This document shows positions 49,798 to 58,192 of a stretch of DNA of 64,000 nucleotides, piece after piece; positions within the stretch are counted from its first letter, which is position 1; each line of letters starts with the position of its first letter. This DNA is from Acidobacteriota bacterium (GTDB lineage Bacteria; Acidobacteriota; Terriglobia; Bryobacterales; UBA6623): NCBI GenBank assembly GCA_016125275.1, contig WGMB01000009.1:124001-188000 (forward strand), in the 5' to 3' direction. The translations under genes were made by a program, and so were the position numbers. Under the pieces are notes generated by a model. That model made no database searches. It was not told the DNA's origin and saw nothing but the letters and a program-made list of their open reading frames with translations.

Positions 49798-50400
49798 TCA
49801 GCTCGCCTCGGCGTCCTCGCCCGGCCGAACCTTCAGCCCCTCCAGCAGCCGCCGCATCGCGCGCCGCACCAGCGCCCGAAACTCCCCCTCGCCCAGTTGG
49901 AACCGCCCTGCCCGCCGCAGCGCCACATAGCCGTGCGCCAGCGCCCACAGCTCCAGCGCCGCCTCCCATTCGTCGTCGCGGCGCAGCCGCCCCGCAGCCA
50001 TCTCGGCCGCCAACGCGTCCGCCACCGGCGTCAGCGTCGGGACCCCTCGCTGCCGCAGGTCTACAGGGTATAGGCGAGCGTCCGGACGCGGCCGGGAGAA
50101 CACCGCGTCGAAGATCCTCGGCCGCTCGTAGGCGTAGTCCAAGTACCCGTCCAGCAGCGCCACCACCCGCTCCTCGCCGTGCTTGCCCCGCCGCCCCGCC
50201 TCCAGGTAGTCCAGCAGCTTCCCGAACTCCCGGTCCGTCACCCGCCGCAGCAGCGCATCGCGGTCCGGAAAGTAGTGGTAGATCGCCATCGGGGTGATCC
50301 CCACCGCCTTCGCCACGGCTCGCATGCTGACGGCGCCGGCGCCGTCCCGCTCCAGAATCTCGAGGGTGGCCGCCTCGATGGCGTCGAGAGTAGAGTCCAA
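49798..50400 (-). CDS. TetR/AcrR-family transcriptional regulator
   Basis: A 200-residue repressor-type protein. N-terminal helix-turn-helix with VSMRAVAKAVGITPMAIYHYFPDRD, the standard TetR pattern. The C-terminal ligand domain is unrelated to known ones at a glance. TTG start with AGGAGG eight bases upstream. It is transcribed away from the sensor-kinase gene; three palindromes in the shared 139-bp gap are its likely operators, so it probably represses itself and perhaps the kinase. Confidence 0.9.
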   Translation of the reverse strand: MDSTLDAIEAATLEILERDGAGAVSMRAVAKAVGITPMAIYHYFPDRDALLRRVTDREFGKLLDYLEAGRRGKHGEERVVALLDGYLDYAYERPRIFDAVFSRPRPDARLYPVDLRQRGVPTLTPVADALAAEMAAGRLRRDDEWEAALELWALAHGYVALRRAGRFQLGEGEFRALVRRAMRRLLEGLKVRPGEDAEAS

Positions 50401-50416
50401 GGCTTCGTCCTCCTGT

Positions 50417-50476
50417 TCTCTATACGCTGTATAGAGATAACTATACGACGTATAGTACAGCCTCTACGCTGTAGAG
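50417..50476. promoter_or_regulatory. Three phased palindromic operators in the TetR/kinase intergenic region
   Basis: Palindromes share the plan (C)TATAC/TCTAC-3 bp-GTATA(G)/GTAGA. Site 1 at 50417-50437 has 9-bp arms (TCTCTATAC, GCT, then the inverse). Site 2 at 50440-50456 has ACTATAC-GAC-GTATAGT. Site 3 at 50462-50476 is CTCTAC-GCT-GTAGAG. Centres are 50427, 50448 and 50469, exactly 21 bp apart (two helix turns), so dimers would bind one face of the DNA. Confidence 0.85.
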
Positions 50477-50485
50477 CCAAGAACT

Positions 50486-50514
50486 TTCGGCACACGGACC
50501 AACTTCGCTATAGT
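50486..50514 (+). promoter_or_regulatory. Candidate promoter for the sensor kinase gene
   Basis: TATAGT at 50509-50514 (5/6 to consensus) with a poor -35, TTCGGC at 50486-50491, 17-bp spacer. It lies just downstream of the third palindrome, so repressor bound there could block it. Confidence 0.4.
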
Positions 50515-50539
50515 CTCAGTCACTCCCTCCGGACGCCGC

Positions 50540-52180
50540 GTGCCCGTAGCACTGCTGACACGTCTGCTGAGCGCCTCGAAGGCGGCGCAGAAGAAGCGAT
50601 CGGACCGGCCTTACCTGCTGACGGCCAAGGCTGTGAGCGCAACGGTCTCCCTGCTCGGCGCCGTTGTCCTGCTGGCTTGGCGCTTCGACTTCGAAGCCGC
50701 CAAGAGCCTGCTGCCGTCGTTCGCCACCATGAAGGCCAATACGGCGCTGTGCTTCCTCGCCAGCGGCGTCGCTCTGTGGCATCTCGCCGGTCCCGTCGCC
50801 ACGGTCTGCTCCCCCAGCCGCCGCGGCCGAATCCTCGCCGCCGCCGCCGCCGGGCTCACGCTCACCCTCAGCCTGCTCACGGTCTCCCAGTACGTCTTCT
50901 CGTTCGACGCCGGCATCGACGAGCTCCTCTTCGCCGACAACTCCACCGCCCCGCAAGAGACCGTCTACCCGGGCCGCATGTCGCCGGCCACGGCGGTCTC
51001 CTTTCTGCTGCTCGCCCTGGCCTTGCTGGCGCTGGCGCTGGACCGTCTGCGGAGCAAGGAGCTGGCCCAGCACCTCTCCGTCGCCGTCGGCTGGATCGCC
51101 TTCGTCGCCATCGTCGGCTACGCCCACGGCGGCCCCGGCCCCTTCGGCGGCTCCCCGGTGCCCGTGCTGTCGCACGCCTTCGCCTCCATGGCGCTGCACA
51201 CCTCGGTCGGACTCCTGTTGCTGGCCGCCGGCGCCTTCGTCATCCGCCCCCGGCACGGCCTCATGGCCGCCATTTCCAGCCCTTCCCTCGGCGGCCGCAT
51301 GGCCCGCCAACTGCTGCCGCTGGCCGCCGCCGTCGCCGCCTTCCTGTTCGTCCTCGGCATCGTCGGTCACGCCGACGGCGACCATGGCGACGGCTTCAGC
51401 CAGAGCCTGCTCGCCGTCTTCGCCATCACGCTGCTCGCCTCCACCATCTGGCGCAGCGCCGCCGCCCTCAACCAGCTCGACGCCCAACGGCTCGACGCCG
51501 AAGAGAAGCTCCTGCTCTCGCTCAAGGAGAAGGAATCCCTGCTCAAGGAGATCCACCACCGCGTCAAGAACAACCTCCAGATCGTCTCCAGCCTGCTCAG
51601 CCTGCAATCCCGCCGGACCAGCGGCGATGAAGCCCGCCGCGTCTTCGAAGAGAGCCAGGCCCGCATCCACGCCATGGCCCTCATCCACGAGCACCTCTAC
51701 CGCTCCAACGACCTCGACAACATCGACTTCTCCACCTACCTCCGCGAGCTCGTCGGCCACATCCTGCGGCTCCACGCCGGCCCTTCCTCCAAGATCTCCG
51801 CCCACGTCGAGGTCGGCGACGCCCGCTTCCCCGTCGACGTCGCCATCCCCTGCGCCCTCATCGTCAACGAAGCCGTGCTGAACTCGTTGAAGTACGGCTT
51901 CCCCGCCGGAGGCCCCGGCGAGGTTCGCATCCGCTTCGAGCAGACCGACGAGCGCTCCGGCTCGCTCGCCATTCAGGACAACGGCGTCGGCTTCCCCGCC
52001 GATTTCGACCCCGCCTCCTCGGCCTCCCTGGGCGTGCGTCTCATACAAGCCCTGGCGCGCCAACTCGGCGGCGACGCCGAATTCTCCAGCCCCCACGGGG
52101 CCCTGGTCCGCATCGAGTTCCGGCTCCAGGCGGACGCCCGCACCCAGCCCGCCCAACGCCAAGCCGCCGCCGGCGCCTAG
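50540..52180 (+). CDS. Membrane sensor histidine kinase, HisKA_2 type
   Basis: A 546-residue kinase. The first ~320 residues hold about seven membrane helices with no recognisable ligand domain. The catalytic core is HisKA_2: EIHHRVKNNLQIVSSLLSLQ (acceptor His in IHHRVKNNL), N-box NEAVLNSLKYGFP, G1 DNGVGFP and G2 LGVRLIQALA, all intact. HisKA_2 kinases often regulate general-stress-type responses. No response-regulator gene is adjacent. GTG start at 50540. Confidence 0.9.
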   Translation: MPVALLTRLLSASKAAQKKRSDRPYLLTAKAVSATVSLLGAVVLLAWRFDFEAAKSLLPSFATMKANTALCFLASGVALWHLAGPVATVCSPSRRGRILAAAAAGLTLTLSLLTVSQYVFSFDAGIDELLFADNSTAPQETVYPGRMSPATAVSFLLLALALLALALDRLRSKELAQHLSVAVGWIAFVAIVGYAHGGPGPFGGSPVPVLSHAFASMALHTSVGLLLLAAGAFVIRPRHGLMAAISSPSLGGRMARQLLPLAAAVAAFLFVLGIVGHADGDHGDGFSQSLLAVFAITLLASTIWRSAAALNQLDAQRLDAEEKLLLSLKEKESLLKEIHHRVKNNLQIVSSLLSLQSRRTSGDEARRVFEESQARIHAMALIHEHLYRSNDLDNIDFSTYLRELVGHILRLHAGPSSKISAHVEVGDARFPVDVAIPCALIVNEAVLNSLKYGFPAGGPGEVRIRFEQTDERSGSLAIQDNGVGFPADFDPASSASLGVRLIQALARQLGGDAEFSSPHGALVRIEFRLQADARTQPAQRQAAAGA

Positions 52181-52282
52181 CCGCCCCGGGTCAACCGTGT
52201 CGGGTTCCCCCGCCGTTCCACGCTACAATCTGTATCCGCCCGACGCCGTCGTCGAGCGCGCTATCGCCAAGGAGCCCGCCCC

Positions 52283-52786
52283 ATGGATACCCAAGAAGCC
52301 AAGGTCATCGCGAACTTCCTGATCGCCGACTTCGAGAACGAGATGCAGACCACCATGCGCGTCCTCGCCGCCGTCCCGAACCAGAACCTCGACTACCAGC
52401 CCGACGCCAAGTCCAAGACCGCTCTCGGCCTCGTGCGCCACATCGCCCTCGAGGACGAGTGGCTGCTCGACTGCATCGCCAACGGCGAGTTCACCCCTCC
52501 GCCCGACGATTCCGACGCCTGCGGCGTCATGAGCCCCGCCGACGCGGTCGAATGCTACAAGGCAAAGGTGTCGGCCGCGCTCGACCGCGTCCGCGCCATG
52601 TCCGGCGAGCAGCTCGTCGGCATCATCGACATGTTTGGGATGCTGCAGCTCCCGGCGCTGAGCTTCCTGTCGATGGCCGGCAAGCACTCCGTGCACCACC
52701 GCGGCCAGCTCAGCTCCTACCTGCGCGCCATGGGCGGCAAGGTCCCCGGCATCTACGGTCCCAGCGGGGACACGCCGCAGAACTAA
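52283..52786 (+). CDS. DinB-family protein
   Basis: A 167-residue four-helix DinB/YfiT-type protein. The metal-binding histidines are seen in RHIALEDEW and in HSVHHRGQL, the usual place. These proteins are thiol-dependent transferases or damage-inducible proteins of unclear role. It stands alone, convergent with the RoxA-like gene; a hairpin follows. Confidence 0.9.
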   Translation: MDTQEAKVIANFLIADFENEMQTTMRVLAAVPNQNLDYQPDAKSKTALGLVRHIALEDEWLLDCIANGEFTPPPDDSDACGVMSPADAVECYKAKVSAALDRVRAMSGEQLVGIIDMFGMLQLPALSFLSMAGKHSVHHRGQLSSYLRAMGGKVPGIYGPSGDTPQN

Positions 52787-52810
52787 CAGGATTCGCAACC
52801 GGCGAAAGGG

Positions 52811-52837
52811 GGCCGAAGCCGCGTCGCGGCCTCGGCC
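52811..52837. terminator. Probable terminator between DinB and RoxA-like genes
   Basis: Near-perfect inverted repeat (one mismatch) GGCCGAAGCCGCG / CGCGGCCTCGGCC between two convergent stops, followed by CTCGCTGTTTC on plus. No long T run, so moderate. Confidence 0.45.
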
Positions 52838-52847
52838 CTCGCTGTTT

Positions 52848-54485
52848 CTACAGGCTCTTCAAGTACTCGATCAACTGGCCCTTGGAGTCCTCGTCCAGGT
52901 CCGTGCCGAACGGGTGCCCCAGGTTCGAGTTGCCCGGCAACGCCGTGTCGTAGACGAACGATCCGCCGTCCTTGTACCCCACGGCCGCCGGGTCGTACTC
53001 CCTCGATCCCAGCCGAAACGTCTTCGGCCGCTCCGCCGGCGGCGTCAGCATCGCCCGCAGCGTCGGCGCCGAGCCGTTGTGCAGGTACGGCGCCGTCGCC
53101 CACACGCCGTTCAGAGGCCGCGCCTTGTACGACGGCGGCTCATTCGCCGGCTGCTGCGCCCGCGCTCCGAAATACGCCTTCAGCAGATCCGGCAAACCCT
53201 CCACCGGACGCCCCACCAGCGAGCCGATCACGCCGTTCACCACCAGAAAGCCCGTCGGCGCCTGCGCCGGCAGCGGAGCCCCGGCCACGAACGCCGCCGG
53301 CCGCCCCTCCAGCGACCCCGTCTTCGAGATCCGCCCGAACTGCCGAGCCATCTCCGGGTCGGTACCCACCGTCGCCAGCGGCACCATCGTCGCCTTCACC
53401 GTGCGGGCCGGGTCCGCCCGCTCGATCTTCGGGTGGCAGTTCACGCAGGTGCGCTCGTAGATCGCCGCGCCCGCCTCGGCCTTGGCCGCGTCGATCGCCG
53501 GCAGCGCCGCCGGCCACTGCGGCGACTCCAGCGTCGTGATCCAGTCCTCCAACTGCGCCAGGTTCGCCGTGCGGATCGTCGAGGAGTAGCCGCCGTTGTC
53601 GGGCAGCGGCGCAAAGTCCAACGACCCGAACACGCCCATCACCTCACCCGCGTTGCGCACCAGCGGCCCCGCCCCGGCGTTGATCGCCGAGCCGTTCCAC
53701 TGCACCCGGTCGTGCTGCGGCGTATCCCACAACGGCGGGTACGACACCGGCGCGTTCGGCGGCATGCCGTTCTCCGGAACGCCCAGAAACGCCGTCGACA
53801 CCTCGTTGAAGATGTTGCCGAAGGCGTCCACCCGCGCAAACCCCGCCGGGTGGTCCGGCTTGTTCAGCGTCAGCCGGTCCGCCAGCGCATCGGTCGCCTC
53901 GCCCAGGCTCTCGCGCAGCGCCGCCGGATCGCTCGCGCCCAGCCGCTTCGCCAGCCGGTCGAGCTTGCCTTCGTCGGCCAGCGTCGCTTGCATCGCCGCC
54001 AGCAGCTCATCGAGAAACGTGTTGAAGTCGTGCAGCGCCGGGCCGCCGTCGATCACCAGGTGTACGTCGTCGTAGTCGATCCGGCCGGTGTGGCAGGCCG
54101 CGCAGGTCATGCCCAGGTAAGCCGGCCCGTCGCCCTCGGCCGGCTCCTTGGTGAAGCCGATCGGCAACCCGTCGGGGTTGTACGGCCCGGCCGCCGCCGG
54201 AATGAACCGCAGCCGGTCCAGGTTCTCGTTGGAGCGGAACAGCTCGTCCGAGCCCTTCTGCTCCAGCCCCAGAAACCAGTCATAGGGGACCAGCCGCGAG
54301 CCCTGCGGCGTAAACCAGAACCCGTGCATGGCCGCTTCGTCCCAGCCCTGCTCGAGCGTCGTCAGCGCCGGCGGCGCCTCCGGTTCCGGCGCCGGCTTCG
54401 GCCCGTCGCCTCCGCCGCACGACAGCGTCAAACCCGCCGAAAGCAATCCCGCCAACCCCAATCCCGCCAATCCGATCGACTTCAT
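52848..54485 (-). CDS. RoxA-like di-heme cytochrome c protein, lipoprotein
   Basis: A 545-residue protein with two haem c sites: CAACH (about residue 125) and CVNCH (about 350). The block YKARPLNGVWATAPYLHNGS is typical of the rubber oxygenase/di-heme peroxidase-like proteins (RoxA group). The leader LSCGGGDG is a lipobox, so it is probably exposed at the cell surface or in the periplasm. Start at ATG 54485 with GGAG upstream rather than the GTG four codons earlier. The exact oxidation reaction is not known. Confidence 0.87.
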   Translation of the reverse strand: MKSIGLAGLGLAGLLSAGLTLSCGGGDGPKPAPEPEAPPALTTLEQGWDEAAMHGFWFTPQGSRLVPYDWFLGLEQKGSDELFRSNENLDRLRFIPAAAGPYNPDGLPIGFTKEPAEGDGPAYLGMTCAACHTGRIDYDDVHLVIDGGPALHDFNTFLDELLAAMQATLADEGKLDRLAKRLGASDPAALRESLGEATDALADRLTLNKPDHPAGFARVDAFGNIFNEVSTAFLGVPENGMPPNAPVSYPPLWDTPQHDRVQWNGSAINAGAGPLVRNAGEVMGVFGSLDFAPLPDNGGYSSTIRTANLAQLEDWITTLESPQWPAALPAIDAAKAEAGAAIYERTCVNCHPKIERADPARTVKATMVPLATVGTDPEMARQFGRISKTGSLEGRPAAFVAGAPLPAQAPTGFLVVNGVIGSLVGRPVEGLPDLLKAYFGARAQQPANEPPSYKARPLNGVWATAPYLHNGSAPTLRAMLTPPAERPKTFRLGSREYDPAAVGYKDGGSFVYDTALPGNSNLGHPFGTDLDEDSKGQLIEYLKSL

Positions 54486-54521
54486 CACAGTCTCCACTCC
54501 CCGCTCCGCCGTCTCGCCGCC

Positions 54522-55910
54522 CTACTGCGGCAACGCCACCGGAGGCCAAATCTCCACCGCCCCTCGCCCTCCGGGCACCGGCGTCCTCGTTTTCAGCGGC
54601 TTCACCGCGCCCTTCACCGCCATGTCCGACGATCCCAGCCCCCGGCCGTCCACGTTGAACACCACGCCGCCCGGGCGACAGTACAGCAAATTGCGGATCT
54701 CCATCCCGTAGGAAGGAATCAGCAGCATCTGAATCGTCGAGCTGTACGGAGAAGCCCTGCCCAAATTCGGCGTCGTCGATGCGATGTGGTCCAGGCAGAC
54801 TTCCAGCCCCACCGTCAGGCCCGCGATGTTGAGAATGCAGCCGCCCATGCGCTCGTCGTTGAACAGCGACTGGATGCGGCTGTGATGGCTCCCCTGCGGC
54901 GCTAACACGGTGCGCAGCCCTTCTTCCGGCGTGTTCGGCAGGGCGTTCACTTGGTTCCCCTTGTAATCGATGCCGGAGACGTACTCCTTGGCCACCACGA
55001 ACGACTCGCCCGCATGGTGCACCAGCGCCACGTTCTGCACCTCCGCGCCGTACTCGCCGGTGACCACCGCATGCGGCGGTCCGACGCCGAGATCCTTGCT
55101 GCATTTCGGAATCGTCTTGGTCCGGTCCCCCGGGTTCCTCTCGAACTTGATGGTGCTGTTCCCGAAGCCGCAGGTCGAGCAAAAGGTCACCTGGTCCACG
55201 ATCGAGGCGATCGCGGTGCCGAACACGAACAGCCAGTCCCGCCAACCCGAGCCCAGCTCCTTCTGCATGCGCGGAATGATGTTCGCCACGATGTCCGGCG
55301 AATAGGCGCCGTTCTTGCCCCGAAAGTAGAACTCCGGCGCCAGGAACACCTTCAGCGTGGCGTCGTTGTCGGTCAGGCCCCGCGTGGAAATCGCCGCCTT
55401 GGCCGCGTGGATCGCCTTGACCATGTAGGCGCACTTTGTCCCCATGTCGCTGCCATCGTCGGTCGAGTGGGCGAAGTAGTCCGGGTTGTACAGGGAATTG
55501 GCATAAGTCATGCCGGTCGAAGCGTTGTAGTTGCAGCCGATCGCCCATCCCGTGCAGATCACGTTGGCGTACTTGCTTGCGGACGGCGAGCTCCGGACGA
55601 TCCGGGTGGTCACTTCCTTCAGCGCAACCATCGCCATCGAGATGTCCTGCGGGTTGTCGCGCATGTACTTGGCGACGGCGCGGTCGAGATCGACGGCGAT
55701 GTTCCGCTTCGCCATCAGCGACCAAGCCTTCTCATGCAGCTTGATCAGATCGTCGATCGGTTTGAACGCGATGGACCGGCCCTGCGGCGCCGGGTTGGGC
55801 AAGCCGCCGCTCTGGAAGGCGGCCGCCATCTGCGCCACGCGCCCCTTGCCGAGCACCGCGGAGCTGTCGGCAAGCCAGACGGAAAACTTTGGAATCGTCT
55901 CGTAACGCAT
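54522..55910 (-). CDS. Nitrilase-superfamily-like protein, unusual
   Basis: A 462-residue protein with the catalytic triad order of carbon-nitrogen hydrolases: E193 in LAPEFYF, K308 in VVAKEYVSG, C372 in GLEVCLDH. This is my pattern-based reading; the rest is unlike typical amidases. An extra ~90-residue N-terminal region and a CSTCG loop near residue 240 are unusual. No signal peptide is clear. Start at ATG 55910 (MRYETIPKF) with GAGG upstream. It ends 36 bp before the RoxA-like start on the same strand, so the two may be one unit. Confidence 0.7.
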   Translation of the reverse strand: MRYETIPKFSVWLADSSAVLGKGRVAQMAAAFQSGGLPNPAPQGRSIAFKPIDDLIKLHEKAWSLMAKRNIAVDLDRAVAKYMRDNPQDISMAMVALKEVTTRIVRSSPSASKYANVICTGWAIGCNYNASTGMTYANSLYNPDYFAHSTDDGSDMGTKCAYMVKAIHAAKAAISTRGLTDNDATLKVFLAPEFYFRGKNGAYSPDIVANIIPRMQKELGSGWRDWLFVFGTAIASIVDQVTFCSTCGFGNSTIKFERNPGDRTKTIPKCSKDLGVGPPHAVVTGEYGAEVQNVALVHHAGESFVVAKEYVSGIDYKGNQVNALPNTPEEGLRTVLAPQGSHHSRIQSLFNDERMGGCILNIAGLTVGLEVCLDHIASTTPNLGRASPYSSTIQMLLIPSYGMEIRNLLYCRPGGVVFNVDGRGLGSSDMAVKGAVKPLKTRTPVPGGRGAVEIWPPVALPQ

Positions 55911-56372
55911 GCAGGCCTCGACCTCACCCGAACAGTCGCCCCGCAAACCGCCGACGCCAACAACTCCCGTAGGCGGACGTCGCAGGCTGGCTGGGTGGGG
56001 TCCGCGAAAACGGGGTCGGGTTCGATCCTAGCACCTCCGAAACTCCGCGTCGATCCCTGTTTTGGCGTCCGACATTTTTCGGCCCTCGCCGAGGAATCGC
56101 CGAGGTCCCTCGCCCTTTCCTCGCCGCCCGAACCAGATCGAGCGCAGGAGCGGCAAGCCCCCCTGGCCGCCGGGCTCGATCCGGCCGCCCGCTTCACGCG
56201 GAGCCCTTGACAGTAGGCGTAATCTGGGAACAGAGAGGGACGCAGACCGAGCCGGCGTTCCTGTCTCGCGGCCGTCTCGATTTGGCTCACCGGCGGGGTC
56301 CGGTTGGCTCACTTTGGCTCACTTTGGCTCAGAATGGCTCACATTTCGACCGTTTTTTGAGCCGAACTCCCG
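55911..56372. other. 462-bp gap without a recognisable gene
   Basis: Between the start of the nitrilase-like gene and the stop of the MFS gene. It contains a phased TGGCTCA repeat (see next entry), an isolated TTGACA near 56211 without a matching -10, and only short unconvincing reading frames. It probably holds the nitrilase-like gene's promoter. Confidence 0.5.
56283..56341. repeat. TGGCTCA heptamer array with 10-bp phasing
   Basis: TGGCTCA occurs at 56283, 56305, 56315, 56325 and 56335; the last four are exactly 10 bp apart. An inverted TGAGCC at 56359 closes the set. It could be a protein-binding array or the decayed end of a transposable element. Confidence 0.7.
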
Positions 56373-57617
56373 TCAGGCGGGCGTCGCGAGCGGTTTCTCC
56401 GCGTCAATCCACAGCCAAATCCCGGCGCTGACCACGTAGTACCCCGCCGAGATCAGCAGCGGGATCTCCCACGACCCGAACGCTTCCACCAGCCGACCGA
56501 TCACCGCCGGCGCCAGCACCGCCCCCACCTGCCCCAGCGAGTTCATGAAGCCCGAGACCAGCCCGGCCTGCTCGCGCCCCACGTCCATGCAGGTCGCCCA
56601 GCAGATCGCCAGGATCAGGTCCGCGCAGCCGAAGCTCAGCGCCAGCGCCGTCAGGCTCACCGCGTTGCTCTCCGCCTTGGCCGCCGCCACCAGCAGCGCC
56701 GCCGCCGCCAGCAGCCCGCCCATCGCCGGAATGCGCCGCGCCAGCCGCAGCGGAATCCGCCGGCTCAGCGCGTCGGTCAGCCAGCCGCCCAGGTAGTTCG
56801 CCCCGGCCCCGGCCAGCATCGGCGCGGAAGCCGCCAGCCCCACCCGCTCCCAGGCGATGCCGCGGCCCTCCAGCAGATACGTCGGCAGCCACGTCAGGTA
56901 GAAGTACAGCCCCCAGGCGTAGCCCGAGTACATCGCCGCCAGCGCCCACACGTTGCGGCTGCGCAACAGGCGCCCCCACGGCGCGCCGCCCTCGTGCGCG
57001 ATCACGTGCCGCCCCGCCAGAATGTGCGCCCTCTCCTGCGGCGACACGCTCGGGTGCTCCTCCGGCCAGTTGCGGTACCACCAGGCCCAAGCGGCGGCCC
57101 ACAGCAGCCCCAGGCCCGCGAAAATCCAGTACACCGGCCGCCAGCCCGTCCGTGCCATCACGCCGATCACCAGCAGCGGCGCGAACGCGGCCCCCAGCCG
57201 GCTGCCCACCATGATCACCGCCTGCGCCCGCCCGCGCTCCGCCGCCGGAAACCACCGCGAGATCGCCGAAGCGCAGCCCGGAAACGCCCCCGCCTCCCCG
57301 CAGCCGAACAGGAACCGGATCGCCAACAGGCTCCCGTAGCTCCACGCCAGCCCCGTCAGCGCTGTGAACAGCGACCACCACGCCACGATCCGCGCCAGCA
57401 GCGCCCGCGCCCCATAGCGGTCCGCCAGCCACCCGCCCGGAATCTCGAACAGCACGTACCCCAGCACGAAGATGCTGAACACGTCGCCCATCTGAGCCTT
57501 GGACAGCCCCAGCTCCTCCGACATCGCGCCGGCGGTCGCCGAGATGCACACGCGGTCCAGGTACGTGACCAGCGTCAGCAGAAACATCAAGCTCAGCGCG
57601 CGGTAGCGGGCGGGCAT
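56373..57617 (-). CDS. MFS transporter, anion:cation symporter (ACS)-like
   Basis: A 414-residue 12-helix transporter. Motif YLDRVCISATAGAMSEELGLSKAQMGDVFS and the GYVLFEIPGGWLADRYG loop are typical of the hexuronate/glucarate/phthalate branch (ACS family). It could carry a sugar acid. It lies 6 bp downstream of the YfiT-like gene on minus and is probably co-transcribed with it. Confidence 0.92.
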   Translation of the reverse strand: MPARYRALSLMFLLTLVTYLDRVCISATAGAMSEELGLSKAQMGDVFSIFVLGYVLFEIPGGWLADRYGARALLARIVAWWSLFTALTGLAWSYGSLLAIRFLFGCGEAGAFPGCASAISRWFPAAERGRAQAVIMVGSRLGAAFAPLLVIGVMARTGWRPVYWIFAGLGLLWAAAWAWWYRNWPEEHPSVSPQERAHILAGRHVIAHEGGAPWGRLLRSRNVWALAAMYSGYAWGLYFYLTWLPTYLLEGRGIAWERVGLAASAPMLAGAGANYLGGWLTDALSRRIPLRLARRIPAMGGLLAAAALLVAAAKAESNAVSLTALALSFGCADLILAICWATCMDVGREQAGLVSGFMNSLGQVGAVLAPAVIGRLVEAFGSWEIPLLISAGYYVVSAGIWLWIDAEKPLATPA

Positions 57618-57623
57618 CCTCTC

Positions 57624-58166
57624 TTACACCCAGCCGTTGCGCGCCCGCAGCGAGGTGATGTGCGCCATGTGATGCTTGCCGTGCCAGGCGTACATGCCCA
57701 GCGTCTTGTCCAGCCGCAGCGGCTTGGGGTGCTCCGGGTGAAAGAAGATCCGCGTCCGCTCGGCGGCGCTCAACGACTCCGCCAGCGCCACCCAGCGCAG
57801 GTGCAGCGCGTCGAGCAGGTCCAGCGACGGCTCGATCGGCGACAGCCGCGCGTCGCTCAGCTCCGCCCACTTCGGCTGATCGTAGGGCTTGATCGTCGGC
57901 GCCTCCTCGGTCAGCGCCCAGCGGAACCGGCACTGGCTGTTCAGGTGGCTGTCGGCCATGTGGTGCACCACTTGGCGCACCGTCCAGCCCTCCGGCCGGT
58001 ACCGCGTGTCGATCTGCTCCGGGCTCAGCCCCTCCACCGCGGCCCGCAACTGAGCGGGCGCGGCGGCGATCTCCGCAATCCACCGTTCCACGTCGCCGTC
58101 GGCCACCGTCTCCGGCCATTTCCATGGCCCGATCGGGTAACGAAGTTGTTCGAGCGTCTCTGCCAT
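57624..58166 (-). CDS. YfiT/DinB-type metal-dependent transferase-like protein
   Basis: A 180-residue protein of the YfiT (BstA-like) branch of the DinB superfamily. It starts LRYPIGPWKWPE, has EGWTVRQVVHHMADSH with two ligand histidines, and ends AWHGKHHMAHI with the third. In Firmicutes these are bacillithiol transferases; in other phyla the thiol is unknown. It is the first gene of a two-gene minus unit with the MFS transporter. Confidence 0.88.
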   Translation of the reverse strand: MAETLEQLRYPIGPWKWPETVADGDVERWIAEIAAAPAQLRAAVEGLSPEQIDTRYRPEGWTVRQVVHHMADSHLNSQCRFRWALTEEAPTIKPYDQPKWAELSDARLSPIEPSLDLLDALHLRWVALAESLSAAERTRIFFHPEHPKPLRLDKTLGMYAWHGKHHMAHITSLRARNGWV

Positions 58167-58171
58167 CCCGC

Positions 58172-58177
58172 TATAAT
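58172..58177 (+). promoter_or_regulatory. Perfect TATAAT -10 box before the exported isomerase gene
   Basis: TATAAT at 58172-58177, with only a weak TTCGAG 17 bp upstream. Transcription would start around 58184, about 9 nt before the ATG at 58193, with no ribosome site. That would make the message nearly leaderless. The YfiT-like gene starts close by on the other strand. Confidence 0.5.
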
Positions 58178-58192
58178 TGCACGCACCGACCT

